Shown piece after piece: positions 8,983 through 17,827 of a stretch of 35,277 bases of DNA. The stretch is from an uncultured Planktomarina sp. (lineage in GTDB: Bacteria > Pseudomonadota > Alphaproteobacteria > Rhodobacterales > Rhodobacteraceae). The position numbers were made by a program, and so were the translations under genes. The stretch spans positions 1-35,277 of the forward strand of contig CAJWTH010000009.1 of assembly GCA_913047725.1 (NCBI GenBank), read 5' to 3'. Positions within the stretch are counted from its first letter, which is position 1, and each line of letters starts with the position of its first letter. Below the pieces are notes generated by a model. That model did not search any database and was not told the origin of the DNA. It saw nothing but the letters and a program-made list of their open reading frames with translations.

Positions 8983-10020
8983 ATGCGGAGTAGCAAAACC
9001 ATTCATGTCGTATCCTGTCATGCTGAAGGTGAAGTTGGTGACGTAATAGTGGGCGGGGTGGCACCACCACCTGGAAAAACCTTGTGGGAACAAAGAACTT
9101 GGATTGCTAAGAATAAGACCTTGCGGAATTTTATGCTTAACGAGCCACGAGGTGGAGTATTTAGGCATGTGAACTTGCTGGTGCCACCTATACATTCGGA
9201 CGCGCACATGGGCTGGATTATAATGGAACCAGAAGACACGCCACCCATGTCTGGTTCTAACGCAATTTGCGTAGCAACGGTGCTCTTGGACACCGGTATT
9301 ATTCCAATGATTGAGCCTTTCACGGAAATTACGCTTGAGGCTCCTGGCGGGTTGGTAAAAGTAATTGCTGAATGTCGGGATGGAAATACAGAAAGAATAA
9401 CTATACGAAACCTTCCTTCTTTCGCAGGTGAAACATCCGTACTGCTGGACGTACCCAACATAGGGAAAGTCACGGTTGATACAGCTTTTGGCGGTGATAG
9501 TTTTGTAGTTGTGGATGCCGCAGCTCTTGGATTCGATTTAGTGGCTTCTGAGGCCAAGGCGCTGGCACATCTAGGCGTAGTCATTACCAACGCCGCCAAC
9601 AAACAGCTAACTTTCAGCCACCCGTCTAATGTAAATTGGGATCACTTTTCGTTTTGTCTTTTTGCTGGGCCTATCGTGCGCACAGGTAGCCATATCACTA
9701 CTTCCGCAGCCGTTGCAATTCAACCAGGCAAGGTTGACCGCTCACCAACTGGCACAGCGGCTTCTGCACGCATGGCTCTCCTACATGCACGGGGTGAGAT
9801 GCAGCTAGGCGAAACTTTGACAGTCCGTTCGATTATTAACTCAAAGTTTCACGGACGGATTGCTGAAACAACTACTATCGGTGGGATTAAAGCTATCATC
9901 CCCGAAATCACTGGGCGTGCTTGGATAACGGGCACACACCAACATATGCTGGATCCAAATGATCCATGGCCTGAAGGTTACCGACTGGGGGATACGTGGC
10001 CCGAATTGAAAAGTCGTTGA
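8983..10020 (+). CDS. Proline racemase superfamily protein (hydroxyproline epimerase/dehydratase-like) with atypical active-site residues
   Basis: [90 protein letters not shown]. Family signature with Ser and Thr at the positions normally occupied by catalytic Cys. Confidence 0.88.
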   Translation: MRSSKTIHVVSCHAEGEVGDVIVGGVAPPPGKTLWEQRTWIAKNKTLRNFMLNEPRGGVFRHVNLLVPPIHSDAHMGWIIMEPEDTPPMSGSNAICVATVLLDTGIIPMIEPFTEITLEAPGGLVKVIAECRDGNTERITIRNLPSFAGETSVLLDVPNIGKVTVDTAFGGDSFVVVDAAALGFDLVASEAKALAHLGVVITNAANKQLTFSHPSNVNWDHFSFCLFAGPIVRTGSHITTSAAVAIQPGKVDRSPTGTAASARMALLHARGEMQLGETLTVRSIINSKFHGRIAETTTIGGIKAIIPEITGRAWITGTHQHMLDPNDPWPEGYRLGDTWPELKSR

Positions 10021-10289
10021 GGGTTTTGTCCATTGCGCTAACGTAAGATGTGAACCACTTTGACGGTCCAAAAAGACAATAAGATTATCTATCAGCGCCA
10101 ATCACGCTTTTTTAGCCAACAAAGCTATGCATGACTTTATTTTTTGAACTTTTTGGTCCTGTAAGCTATAAAATTTATTCTCAGAGCTTTGTTAGCCAAA
10201 AAAAAACTTGTAAAGTCTCTTAAGTAAGTGAAACATCAACGAACAATGCGTCGGTAAAAGCCTGGCGCGCTATTAATACTATTCAATTT

Positions 10290-11309
10290 TTGGGAGGAAA
10301 TTTAAGTATGATTAAATTTATTTATGTCAAACTAGCGCTATTAATTAGTTTGTTAGTCTCACCTGCGTTAGCGGCAGAAGAATATTTGGCCCGAATATCA
10401 GGCCATTGGTCGCCAAAGCACCAGAGCGCAATACATTCGCAGCTTTTTGCTGACGAGGTAACAAAAAGATCAAACGGACGATTAAAAGTTGAATTCTACC
10501 CTTCCAAGCAATTGTTCGATATTAGGACCGTAATGGGTGGCGTTACCTCAGGAGCCGTTGAGATGGGCGGCATCGTTGGTGTTGTAAGTTTTCCAAAAAT
10601 TAACAAAAATTTTAGTGTCGCATCCTTTCCTGGATTATTTGGGTCTTACGATGAACAGCGAAAATTTTTCTTAGACGATCCTACCGGCAGTGAAATTTGG
10701 AACGACATTACTAAAAAAACTAATACAAAATTAATAATGTATAACCCTGTTGGTCCCATTATGACATTTAGTGGAGCAAGAGAATTAACAGGAATAGGTG
10801 TTATGAAAGGCCTAAAAGCACGCGCGCTTTTAAAAAGTGAAAGGCCAATGTGGAAAGCACTGGAAGCCTCTATTGTCTCATTGAAGACTGGTGAAGTGTA
10901 TACAGCCCTACAGACTGGTATGATTGATACAATCAATACCCCTCCTGGGAGCGTTGAAGCATACAGTTGGTGGGAGCATCTAAAGTATGCTCAGAAACCC
11001 TATCAGTATTATGCTGACGCATACATCATGGCGAACGCAACTTGGTTTGATAGCTTACCGAAAGATCTCCAAGATCTTATCATGACCGTAGGCGCCGAAA
11101 TTGGTGCCAAAGCTACAAATACAATTTTTGATGCCGGCGAAAGCTCAATAAAGAAATTCCAGGAAATGGGTGGAATTGTTACTACATTGAGTGGTGCAGA
11201 GAAAGCTAAGTTCGACAAGCTGATGAATGAAGTAGTTTTGCCTGATATGGCTGATCAGTTTGATGCAAGCGCTCTAAAAGCCGCGCAAGCTTTTGTAGCT
11301 AACCAGTAA
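10290..11309 (+). CDS. dctP: TRAP transporter substrate-binding protein (DctP family)
   Basis: Signal peptide; SNGRLKVEFYPSKQLFDIRTVMGGVTSGAVEMG, GLKARALLKSERPMWKALEASIVSLKTGEVYTALQTGMIDTINTPPGSVEAYSWWEHLKY. An alternative start lies at the next Met (MIKFIYV). Confidence 0.93.
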   Translation: MGGNLSMIKFIYVKLALLISLLVSPALAAEEYLARISGHWSPKHQSAIHSQLFADEVTKRSNGRLKVEFYPSKQLFDIRTVMGGVTSGAVEMGGIVGVVSFPKINKNFSVASFPGLFGSYDEQRKFFLDDPTGSEIWNDITKKTNTKLIMYNPVGPIMTFSGARELTGIGVMKGLKARALLKSERPMWKALEASIVSLKTGEVYTALQTGMIDTINTPPGSVEAYSWWEHLKYAQKPYQYYADAYIMANATWFDSLPKDLQDLIMTVGAEIGAKATNTIFDAGESSIKKFQEMGGIVTTLSGAEKAKFDKLMNEVVLPDMADQFDASALKAAQAFVANQ

Positions 11310-11319
11310 AATATAACAG

Positions 11320-11346
11320 GTGGCCTCTCTACCTTAGAGGGGCCGC
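11320..11346 (+). promoter_or_regulatory. Strong intergenic stem-loop between dctP and dctQ
   Basis: GTGGCCTCTCT-ACCTT-AGAGGGGCCGC: 11-bp stem including two G-U pairs, 5-nt loop, no downstream T-tract; overlaps the only purine-rich SD-like stretch (AGAGGGG) before dctQ. Confidence 0.65.
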
Positions 11347-11356
11347 TCTATTAGAT

Positions 11357-11875
11357 ATGATTGATTTATTTTTAAACCCATTAGGGCAATTTAACAAAGT
11401 AATTTCTCAAATCGTTTTTGCTTTAGCTACGGCTCTTATAGGTTTGATAGTATTAGCTTTAACTATGAGTGCTGTGACAAGATATGTTTCAGGAAACGGT
11501 TATGATTGGTTCATTGAACTACCGCCCGCTATGGTTACTTGGTTGGTCTTTCCTTTATTAGGACCTTTGTTCAGATCTGGGCAACATATATCCGTGGATT
11601 TTGTAACTGTTTTCTTAAGTAATACACAGGTAGCCTTTTTAAAATTTCTTACACATGTTGTTACATTAATAGCCGCAGTAATATTTACCCAAGCAGGAAT
11701 TGAAGCTACTCAACTCTACATACAATTAGGCGAATTAATGGAGTTAGAAATAGAGATCCCTGTTTGGTGGATTTATCTAGCATTTCCTGTTGGGTTTATT
11801 ATTTTAGGCTTAATTTCGTTAGAGCTTATACTCTTAGATCTTAAAACATTTTTTGCAAAAAATACTGGGAAATAA
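11357..11875 (+). CDS. dctQ: TRAP transporter small permease (DctQ family)
   Basis: 172 aa, four TM segments, NGYDWFIELPPAMVTWLVFPLLGPLFRSGQHISVDFV; between dctP and dctM. Confidence 0.92.
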   Translation: MIDLFLNPLGQFNKVISQIVFALATALIGLIVLALTMSAVTRYVSGNGYDWFIELPPAMVTWLVFPLLGPLFRSGQHISVDFVTVFLSNTQVAFLKFLTHVVTLIAAVIFTQAGIEATQLYIQLGELMELEIEIPVWWIYLAFPVGFIILGLISLELILLDLKTFFAKNTGK

Positions 11876-11881
11876 TAATAA

Positions 11882-13150
11882 ATGTATATATTTTCTCTAG
11901 CCTTATCTACTTTTTTACTCGCAATTTCTCTACCAATATTTTTAGTCTTTGCCCTGGGCAGTTCTGTTGCGGCTATTTGGGGGCTAAATCTTCCCTGGTC
12001 GACACTTATTCAAATCTCATTTCAAGCTCTGGCAAAGCACGTATTGATTGCAGTGCCATTATTTATTTTTGCGGGAATGGCAATGTTGAGGGGCGGTGCC
12101 GCCTCAAGACTAGTATCGTTCGCAACCGCTTTAGTTGGGCATTGGCCCGGTGGCTTGGGAATCGCAATGGTAATCGCAATGGGATTTTTTGCAGCATTTT
12201 GTGGATCTATACTGGCAGCTATAACCGCGGTGGGCACTATCATGATGCCCAAGATGATAGAGCAAGGTTATCCCAAGCCTTTTGTTGTTGTTCTAGCAGC
12301 CTCTGCTGCACTCCTAGAGGCCCTTATTCCCCCCTCAAATGCCGCAATACTATTTAGCGCGTTAACAAATGTACCAGTCTCCCAAACATTTGCCGCCGGT
12401 ATTATACCAGGCCTAATTCTATTGGTGTTAATGATTGTTCTAGTTCTCATAAAATGTAGGAATATTAAAAGTCCCAAAAGAGTGCCTAACCGTGAAAAAT
12501 TAATTGCCGGTGTGAAGGCGTTTCCAGCGCTCTTTACGCCAATTATTATTCTCGGTGGAATATACGCAGGCCTGCTTACCCCAGCTGAATCAGCGGCTGT
12601 TGCCGGAGTTTGGGCTATTATCATGGGGGCAGTCATCTATAGAGAATTAACTATAAGTTCTCTAATTCTGTGTCTCAAGGAGACAGCGTCTATTACAGCC
12701 GTAATTTTTTCTATAATAGCCACAGCAACTTTCTTGAGTGTAGTTTTGACTTATACACAAGTTCCACAAAAATTAATTTTGTATTTTACTGAACTGGGAG
12801 CTGGGATCTGGTTTTTTTGGCTGTCACTTGCTATAATTTGTTTGATATTAGGCACTTTTATAGAAATTGTCCCAGTGTTCTATTTAACAGTTCCTATTTT
12901 TGCGGCACTTATTATTTCTCTTAACCAAAGCTTGTTACACCTCTACGTAGTGTTTGTTGCATTTGCGGGAATAGGTATGATCACACCACCCGTATGCGTC
13001 GGCATTTACACATCAGCTGGCGTGATAAAAGAAAATCCAGGAAATGCATTTAAAGAAGTACCCCTATTTGTCTTTGTAGGAATAATTTATGGAATATTAA
13101 TGATCATTTTTCCAGCCGCATCTACTTGGTTGCCTACCGTACTTCGGTAA
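11882..13150 (+). CDS. dctM: TRAP transporter large permease (DctM family)
   Basis: 422 aa; AVPLFIFAGMAMLRGGAASRLVSFATALVGHWPGGLGIAMVIAMGFFAAFCGSILAAITAVGTIMMPKM, GGIYAGLLTPAESAAVAGVWA, GMITPPVCVGIYTSAGV. Confidence 0.95.
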   Translation: MYIFSLALSTFLLAISLPIFLVFALGSSVAAIWGLNLPWSTLIQISFQALAKHVLIAVPLFIFAGMAMLRGGAASRLVSFATALVGHWPGGLGIAMVIAMGFFAAFCGSILAAITAVGTIMMPKMIEQGYPKPFVVVLAASAALLEALIPPSNAAILFSALTNVPVSQTFAAGIIPGLILLVLMIVLVLIKCRNIKSPKRVPNREKLIAGVKAFPALFTPIIILGGIYAGLLTPAESAAVAGVWAIIMGAVIYRELTISSLILCLKETASITAVIFSIIATATFLSVVLTYTQVPQKLILYFTELGAGIWFFWLSLAIICLILGTFIEIVPVFYLTVPIFAALIISLNQSLLHLYVVFVAFAGIGMITPPVCVGIYTSAGVIKENPGNAFKEVPLFVFVGIIYGILMIIFPAASTWLPTVLR

Positions 13151-13227
13151 AATTTGGTCAAAATATAATTAAAGTACATTAATTGGACGAATTGTTTAAA
13201 ATTTGTGCAAAGTTTTAGGAGAATTCA

Positions 13228-14250
13228 ATGAACCAAAATGCTTTGACAGGTGAGTGGAGGTTATCAGATCTTAATGCCAATAAAGATTGGGTTCTTGAAC
13301 TGGAAGAGCGGGATCAAAAAGAAATTATAAATGCAACAAATAGTTCTATAAAATCTAAAAAATCTTTATTTGATCTTAAAGTTTCAGATTTTCCTTTGAG
13401 CAAGTTTAAGGAAAAATTAGATGAAGCAAAGCTTCAGTTAAAGCACGGTTTAGGTTTTGTTTTGTTAAGGAACCTACCTGTTGAACAGTTTAGTGATGAT
13501 AATATCAAAATAATGTTCTGGGGTATTGGGCAATATCTTGGCTTTCCAGAACCCCAAGATAAAGCTGGTTCTCTGCTGCATGTGGTCACGGATACAGGCG
13601 CTGAGGTGAAAACTTCGGATAATGTAAGAGGTTTCCAAACCAATCAGGAATTACAATTCCATACGGATGGTGGCGATGCTTTTGGACTGTTATGCGTCCG
13701 TGCCGCAAAGAAAGGAGGGATTTCAAAACTGGTGTCCTCTGTCGCAATTTTTAAAGAGATCGAAAGACAGCGCCCAGATTTAGCTGCTGAATTACAACAA
13801 GACTTTTATTTCGATACTCGTTCACAAAACCCTAATGATAGTAAATTTCAAAGTGTCCCAGTTTTTATTAAACATGACGGTTTAGTCTCAGCACTCCACA
13901 AAAGACAGTACATTGAAACTGCACAAAGATTTTCAGAAGTACCCAAATTAACAACAAAACAAGTTGAGGCACTGGATATGGTGGATCGACTTTGCAACAG
14001 CAAAGAGTTCTGTTTTGATATCAAATTAAAACCAGGCGATATGGAAATTGCAAATAATGCTACAACTTTCCATTCACGTGAAAACTACCAGGATTTTGAT
14101 GATATAAATAAACGCCGTTGTATGCTGAGGTTATGGCTTACACTTCATGATGGCCGCCCACTGCCTGACGAATATGAACACACTCGAGAATGGGCTCCAA
14201 CCTTCAAACGTCGAAAAAAAATCAACGAGCTGACGAAAAATGAAACTTGA
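13228..14250 (+). CDS. TauD/TfdA family Fe(II)/2-oxoglutarate dioxygenase
   Basis: NQELQFHTDGGDAFGLLCVRAAKKGGISKLVSS (HxD), C-terminal GDMEIANNATTFHSRENYQDFDDINKRRCMLRLWLTL (distal His and Arg). Confidence 0.9.
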   Translation: MNQNALTGEWRLSDLNANKDWVLELEERDQKEIINATNSSIKSKKSLFDLKVSDFPLSKFKEKLDEAKLQLKHGLGFVLLRNLPVEQFSDDNIKIMFWGIGQYLGFPEPQDKAGSLLHVVTDTGAEVKTSDNVRGFQTNQELQFHTDGGDAFGLLCVRAAKKGGISKLVSSVAIFKEIERQRPDLAAELQQDFYFDTRSQNPNDSKFQSVPVFIKHDGLVSALHKRQYIETAQRFSEVPKLTTKQVEALDMVDRLCNSKEFCFDIKLKPGDMEIANNATTFHSRENYQDFDDINKRRCMLRLWLTLHDGRPLPDEYEHTREWAPTFKRRKKINELTKNET

Positions 14251-14653
14251 ATTTCATCATATTAATTTTGTTGCTGAGGACGTGGATCAACTTCACGAAT
14301 TTTACCAAGATGTCCTTGGCCTATCCGATATTCCAATACAGTCATTTCCGCGACCAACAGCCACTGTGAAAAGTGGATATGACGGGCAAATAAGGTTTGC
14401 CACAGACGGTCAAATGCAGATGCACCTAGCTGAAAGAGACTTGTCGGTGGCTTCAAAGAATGGACATGTGATAAACCCAGTTGAAAAAGGCCATATAGCT
14501 TTTAGAACTGATGACTTAGACTATTTCAAAGCCGTGCTTGATAAAAAAAATATTCCCTATTCTGATTATGGAACAGCATTCGCCAAGGATTGGCATCAAA
14601 TTTTTTTTCATGATCCAGAAGGGAATATTATTGAAGTACACCAAGAAGTTTAA
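14240..14653 (+). CDS. VOC/glyoxalase family protein
   Basis: LEFHHINFVAEDVDQLHEFYQDVLGLSDIP...HIAFRTDDLDYFKAVLDKKNIPYSDYG...WHQIFFHDPEGNIIEVHQ; overlaps the upstream dioxygenase by 11 bp. Confidence 0.92.
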   Translation: MKLEFHHINFVAEDVDQLHEFYQDVLGLSDIPIQSFPRPTATVKSGYDGQIRFATDGQMQMHLAERDLSVASKNGHVINPVEKGHIAFRTDDLDYFKAVLDKKNIPYSDYGTAFAKDWHQIFFHDPEGNIIEVHQEV

Positions 14654-14751
14654 TGTAACAGTTTGTTCTTAGTTACTTCGGCATTAAACTCATTGCTTGA
14701 CTCTCTATACCCATTAGAATTTCTTTTAATAGATTTAAGGGGACCGCTAAA

Positions 14752-15234
14752 ATGAAAACTCCCGAAGACCGACTAATCGATTTAGATCTTTTACTTCCAG
14801 AACCCATAAAAACTCCACAAAATTTACACCTACCATTTGCCTTTGTGAATATAAGAGGGAGCAGAGTATTTATCTCTGGTCATCCCAGGCAATCAAAACA
14901 GGGTAACATTGATGGCCCCTATGGCGTGGTTGGCAAAGATCTAACAACCAAAGAAGCCCAAAGTGCTGCACAGGACATAGCATTATCAGTACTCGCTAAC
15001 CTCAAACAGGAAATTGGTGATCTTTCCAATGTTATTGGTTGGAACCGAGTACTCGGTATGGTTAATTCTGATACTGACTACACTGAACAACACTTAGTTT
15101 TAAATGGTTTCAGTGATCTGATAATCAAATTATTTGGTGAAGATATAGGACGTCATTCTCGGTCAGCTGTTGGCGTTAATGGCCTTCCAATGAATTTTGC
15201 CATTGAAATAGAAGCAGAGCTAGAAATTAAGTGA
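14752..15234 (+). CDS. RidA/YjgF-like (Rid superfamily) protein lacking the RidA-type arginine
   Basis: AFVNIRGSRVFISGHPRQ...LTTKEAQSAAQDIALSVLANLKQEIGDLSNVIGWNRVLGMVNSDTDYTEQHLVLNGFSDLIIKLFGEDIGRHSRSAVGVNGLPMNFAIEIEAEL. Confidence 0.9.
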   Translation: MKTPEDRLIDLDLLLPEPIKTPQNLHLPFAFVNIRGSRVFISGHPRQSKQGNIDGPYGVVGKDLTTKEAQSAAQDIALSVLANLKQEIGDLSNVIGWNRVLGMVNSDTDYTEQHLVLNGFSDLIIKLFGEDIGRHSRSAVGVNGLPMNFAIEIEAELEIK

Positions 15235-15614
15235 CTAAAGCACCTTTGTTTAAATTAATGATTATCATCCCATTAGCTTCATTAGCAATTAAGGCGCATG
15301 CGTTTGATAAAGGGTTTTTAGCCTACATGATCAATGACTTCACTACAGCGCTCATCGAATGGAGGAAGAAAGCTGAACTCGGCAATGCTACCGCCCAAAC
15401 TAATATTGGTGATTTATATGAAGCTGGAAATGGTGTGTTGAAAGATAATGTTTTAGCTTATCAGTGGTATAGTCTCGGTACCATGAATGGCAGTAACTCA
15501 GCAAAAAAAAGTAAAGAATATTTAGAAACTAGAATGACACCACTTGAAATAAAAATGGCCAAAGAATTGACTAAAACATGCCTTGCGAGTGGCTATAAAG
15601 ACTGCAGTTTTTAA
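15231..15614 (+). CDS. SEL1-like/TPR repeat protein, probably exported
   Basis: GTG start overlaps the RidA-like stop (GTGA). Hydrophobic N-terminus MIIIPLASLAIKAHA; DFTTALIEWRKKAELGNATAQTNIGDLYEAGNGVLKDNVLAYQWYSLG = Sel1-like repeat. Confidence 0.8.
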   Translation: MTKAPLFKLMIIIPLASLAIKAHAFDKGFLAYMINDFTTALIEWRKKAELGNATAQTNIGDLYEAGNGVLKDNVLAYQWYSLGTMNGSNSAKKSKEYLETRMTPLEIKMAKELTKTCLASGYKDCSF

Positions 15615-15753
15615 TTGTACATTACACACTTAAGTATCTGAGGTAAAAGATTAGCAATTAAATTGCAGTTATACGGAAAAATAAACATCATTAATTTTCA
15701 CCAAAATAAACAGTATAGCTAATAATATAGGGCCCTCTGACGTTTATATCAGT

Positions 15754-15894
15754 ATGACGGATAAGGATAACATAAAAACTATCTGGCTGATATTAGCTCT
15801 CAAAAAGAAATTCGAGCAAAATCCCTATGGATTAACCTCTTCAGAACTCCAATTACTGAAACTATATGACACCCGTCGATCGCAAAACAATTAA
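15754..15894 (+). CDS. Possible 46-aa small protein
   Basis: ATG at 15754: MTDKDNIKTIWLILALKKKFEQNPYGLTSSELQLLKLYDTRRSQNN*, protein-like amphipathic composition; below the ORF-track length cutoff. Confidence 0.35.
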   Translation: MTDKDNIKTIWLILALKKKFEQNPYGLTSSELQLLKLYDTRRSQNN

Positions 15895-15970
15895 CATAAA
15901 ATCACTTAGGTGCTGACGGGTGCCTAAAACATAGACCTAAATATAAATTTTCTTAAAATAAACCTACGAG

Positions 15971-16414
15971 CTAAATTTTTATTTGCTCACGAAAAGCCCC
16001 ATAACCCTCTGCATCCATATCATCACGATGTACGAAGCGCAGTGATGCTGAATTAATGCAATAGCGCAATCCACCGGCATCACGCGGACCATCAGAAAAC
16101 ACATGCCCAAGATGACTGTCACCGAACGTTGAACGCACCTCTGTTCTCGCCATACCTAGAGATTTATCCGTAAATTCACTAACATTTTGCTTATTAATTG
16201 GCTTTGTGAAACTTGGCCAGCCGCAACCACTTTCATATTTATCAGACGACGCAAACAAAGGCTCACCTGAAACAATATCGACATATAAGCCTGGCTCTTT
16301 ATTATCTAGTAATTTTCCAGTACCGGGACGCTCTGTACCACTCTCTTGTGTAACATAAAATTCTTCCGGTGAAAGATTGGCAATAATGTCTGGGTTTTTA
16401 GTATAATTAGCCAT
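15971..16414 (-). CDS. msrB: Peptide-methionine (R)-S-oxide reductase
   Basis: [12 protein letters not shown]-like start, [39 protein letters not shown] (MsrB catalytic RYCINS). Confidence 0.95.
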   Translation of the reverse strand: MANYTKNPDIIANLSPEEFYVTQESGTERPGTGKLLDNKEPGLYVDIVSGEPLFASSDKYESGCGWPSFTKPINKQNVSEFTDKSLGMARTEVRSTFGDSHLGHVFSDGPRDAGGLRYCINSASLRFVHRDDMDAEGYGAFREQIKI

Positions 16415-16731
16415 CCTAAATCCTCTTGTGGTTTTTTCTAATTAGTCTTTCTAGGTTTATGAAATACATAGTGGTCAATTATGGCACGTCAACTAATCAC
16501 TCGCAAAAAGCATGACTACTAAAGTAACTTTTGGCTGGCAAGAAGCGCAAAAAACATACTTAGCTATGAGCCAGAGCGCGCTACTAAAAATTTTGACTCT
16601 CTAATTGATTTTTGGGATCTGGGTTATAGAAGATTATACATTTTGGTTTCGTAGTAGAAAAAATAGATAAGGCACGATAAACACACCTAATGTGACTTAA
16701 ATACTAAATCACCGCACATTAGAGGTATGAA

Positions 16732-17694
16732 ATGATACCTCGTTCTTTTTTTAATTATCATGCCATTATTAGGGCGAAACTAGGGCTAATTGAAATGACA
16801 CCTCTAAATGAAAAAACTACCCGCATTGCTTTTTTAGGCTTAGGGGTCATGGGCTATCCAATGGCGGGCCATCTTAAAACGGCTGGCTATCACGTAACAG
16901 TATACAATCGAACAAAATCTAAATCTGTAGCCTGGGTAAATCAATATGGCGGCTCATTAGGCGAAACCCCAGCCGGAGCGGCCACTGGCGCAGACTTAGT
17001 CATGGCCTGCGTTGGAAATGACGATGACCTTAGGTCCGTCTGCTTAGGGGCAGACGGCGCATTCAGCGGGATGTCTCATGGTAGTAAGTTTGTAGATCAC
17101 ACGACTGTTTCGGCTGCCGTAACGCACGAGTTATATGAGATTGCAAAATCACAAGGCATCGCTTTCCTGGATGCACCCGTATCTGGCGGACAAGCTGGCG
17201 CAGAAAATGGCGCATTATCTATTATGTGTGGTGGAGATGATGCAGTTTTTAGTTGGGCAGAGCCAATAATCAGTGTGTACTCTAAATTGTGCCGAAGGAT
17301 TGGGCCAAGTGGATCAGGCCAGTTGACCAAAATGTGCAATCAAATTGCTATTGCTGGGTTGGTTCAAGGGCTTTCCGAAGCACTCCATTTTGCTGACCAA
17401 GCAGGGCTAGATGGCGCCTCCGTGATCGAGGTGATAAGCCAGGGTGCGGCCGGTAGCTGGCAAATGTCAAACCGATACAAAACCATGTTAGAAGATCATT
17501 TTGAACACGGTTTTGCCGTCGATTGGATGCGTAAAGATTTAGGTATTTGTCTTCAAACAGCTAATGAAAATGGCGCTAGCCTTCCAGTTACAGCAATTGT
17601 TGATCAATTTTATAAGGACATTCAAAATATGGGTGGTGGACGGTGGGATACATCGTCTTTATTTAAAAGATTACAGAGTATGAAAGCTCCATAG
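16732..17694 (+). CDS. NAD(P)-dependent oxidoreductase, 3-hydroxyisobutyrate dehydrogenase family
   Basis: IAFLGLGVMGYPMAGHLKTAGYHVTVYNRT, FLDAPVSGGQAGAENGALSIMCGG, GSGQLTKMCNQ (catalytic Lys). GAGG upstream of ATG 16732; alternative start 16795. Confidence 0.92.
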   Translation: MIPRSFFNYHAIIRAKLGLIEMTPLNEKTTRIAFLGLGVMGYPMAGHLKTAGYHVTVYNRTKSKSVAWVNQYGGSLGETPAGAATGADLVMACVGNDDDLRSVCLGADGAFSGMSHGSKFVDHTTVSAAVTHELYEIAKSQGIAFLDAPVSGGQAGAENGALSIMCGGDDAVFSWAEPIISVYSKLCRRIGPSGSGQLTKMCNQIAIAGLVQGLSEALHFADQAGLDGASVIEVISQGAAGSWQMSNRYKTMLEDHFEHGFAVDWMRKDLGICLQTANENGASLPVTAIVDQFYKDIQNMGGGRWDTSSLFKRLQSMKAP

Positions 17695-17827
17695 AAACTT
17701 TTTTCGATTATTTATGGACCTAATGCAGAACCAACCCCATTCCATTCTGGTAATAAAAGATATTACATATTCATGAAATTGAAATAATGTCTTCAACGTT
17801 AAACGCAAAAATCTAAGGAATGATCCC

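Noticed and set aside
9018-9602. 194-aa antisense ORF in the proline-racemase-like gene
   Set aside because: Long but entirely antisense to a clear enzyme gene; Ser/Thr/Pro-rich shadow translation.
15911-15935. Hairpin-like TTAGGTGC...GTGCCTAA between the small ORF and msrB
   Set aside because: Contains two G-U wobbles on the plus strand (mismatches on the msrB strand) and no T-tract, so not convincing as a terminator.
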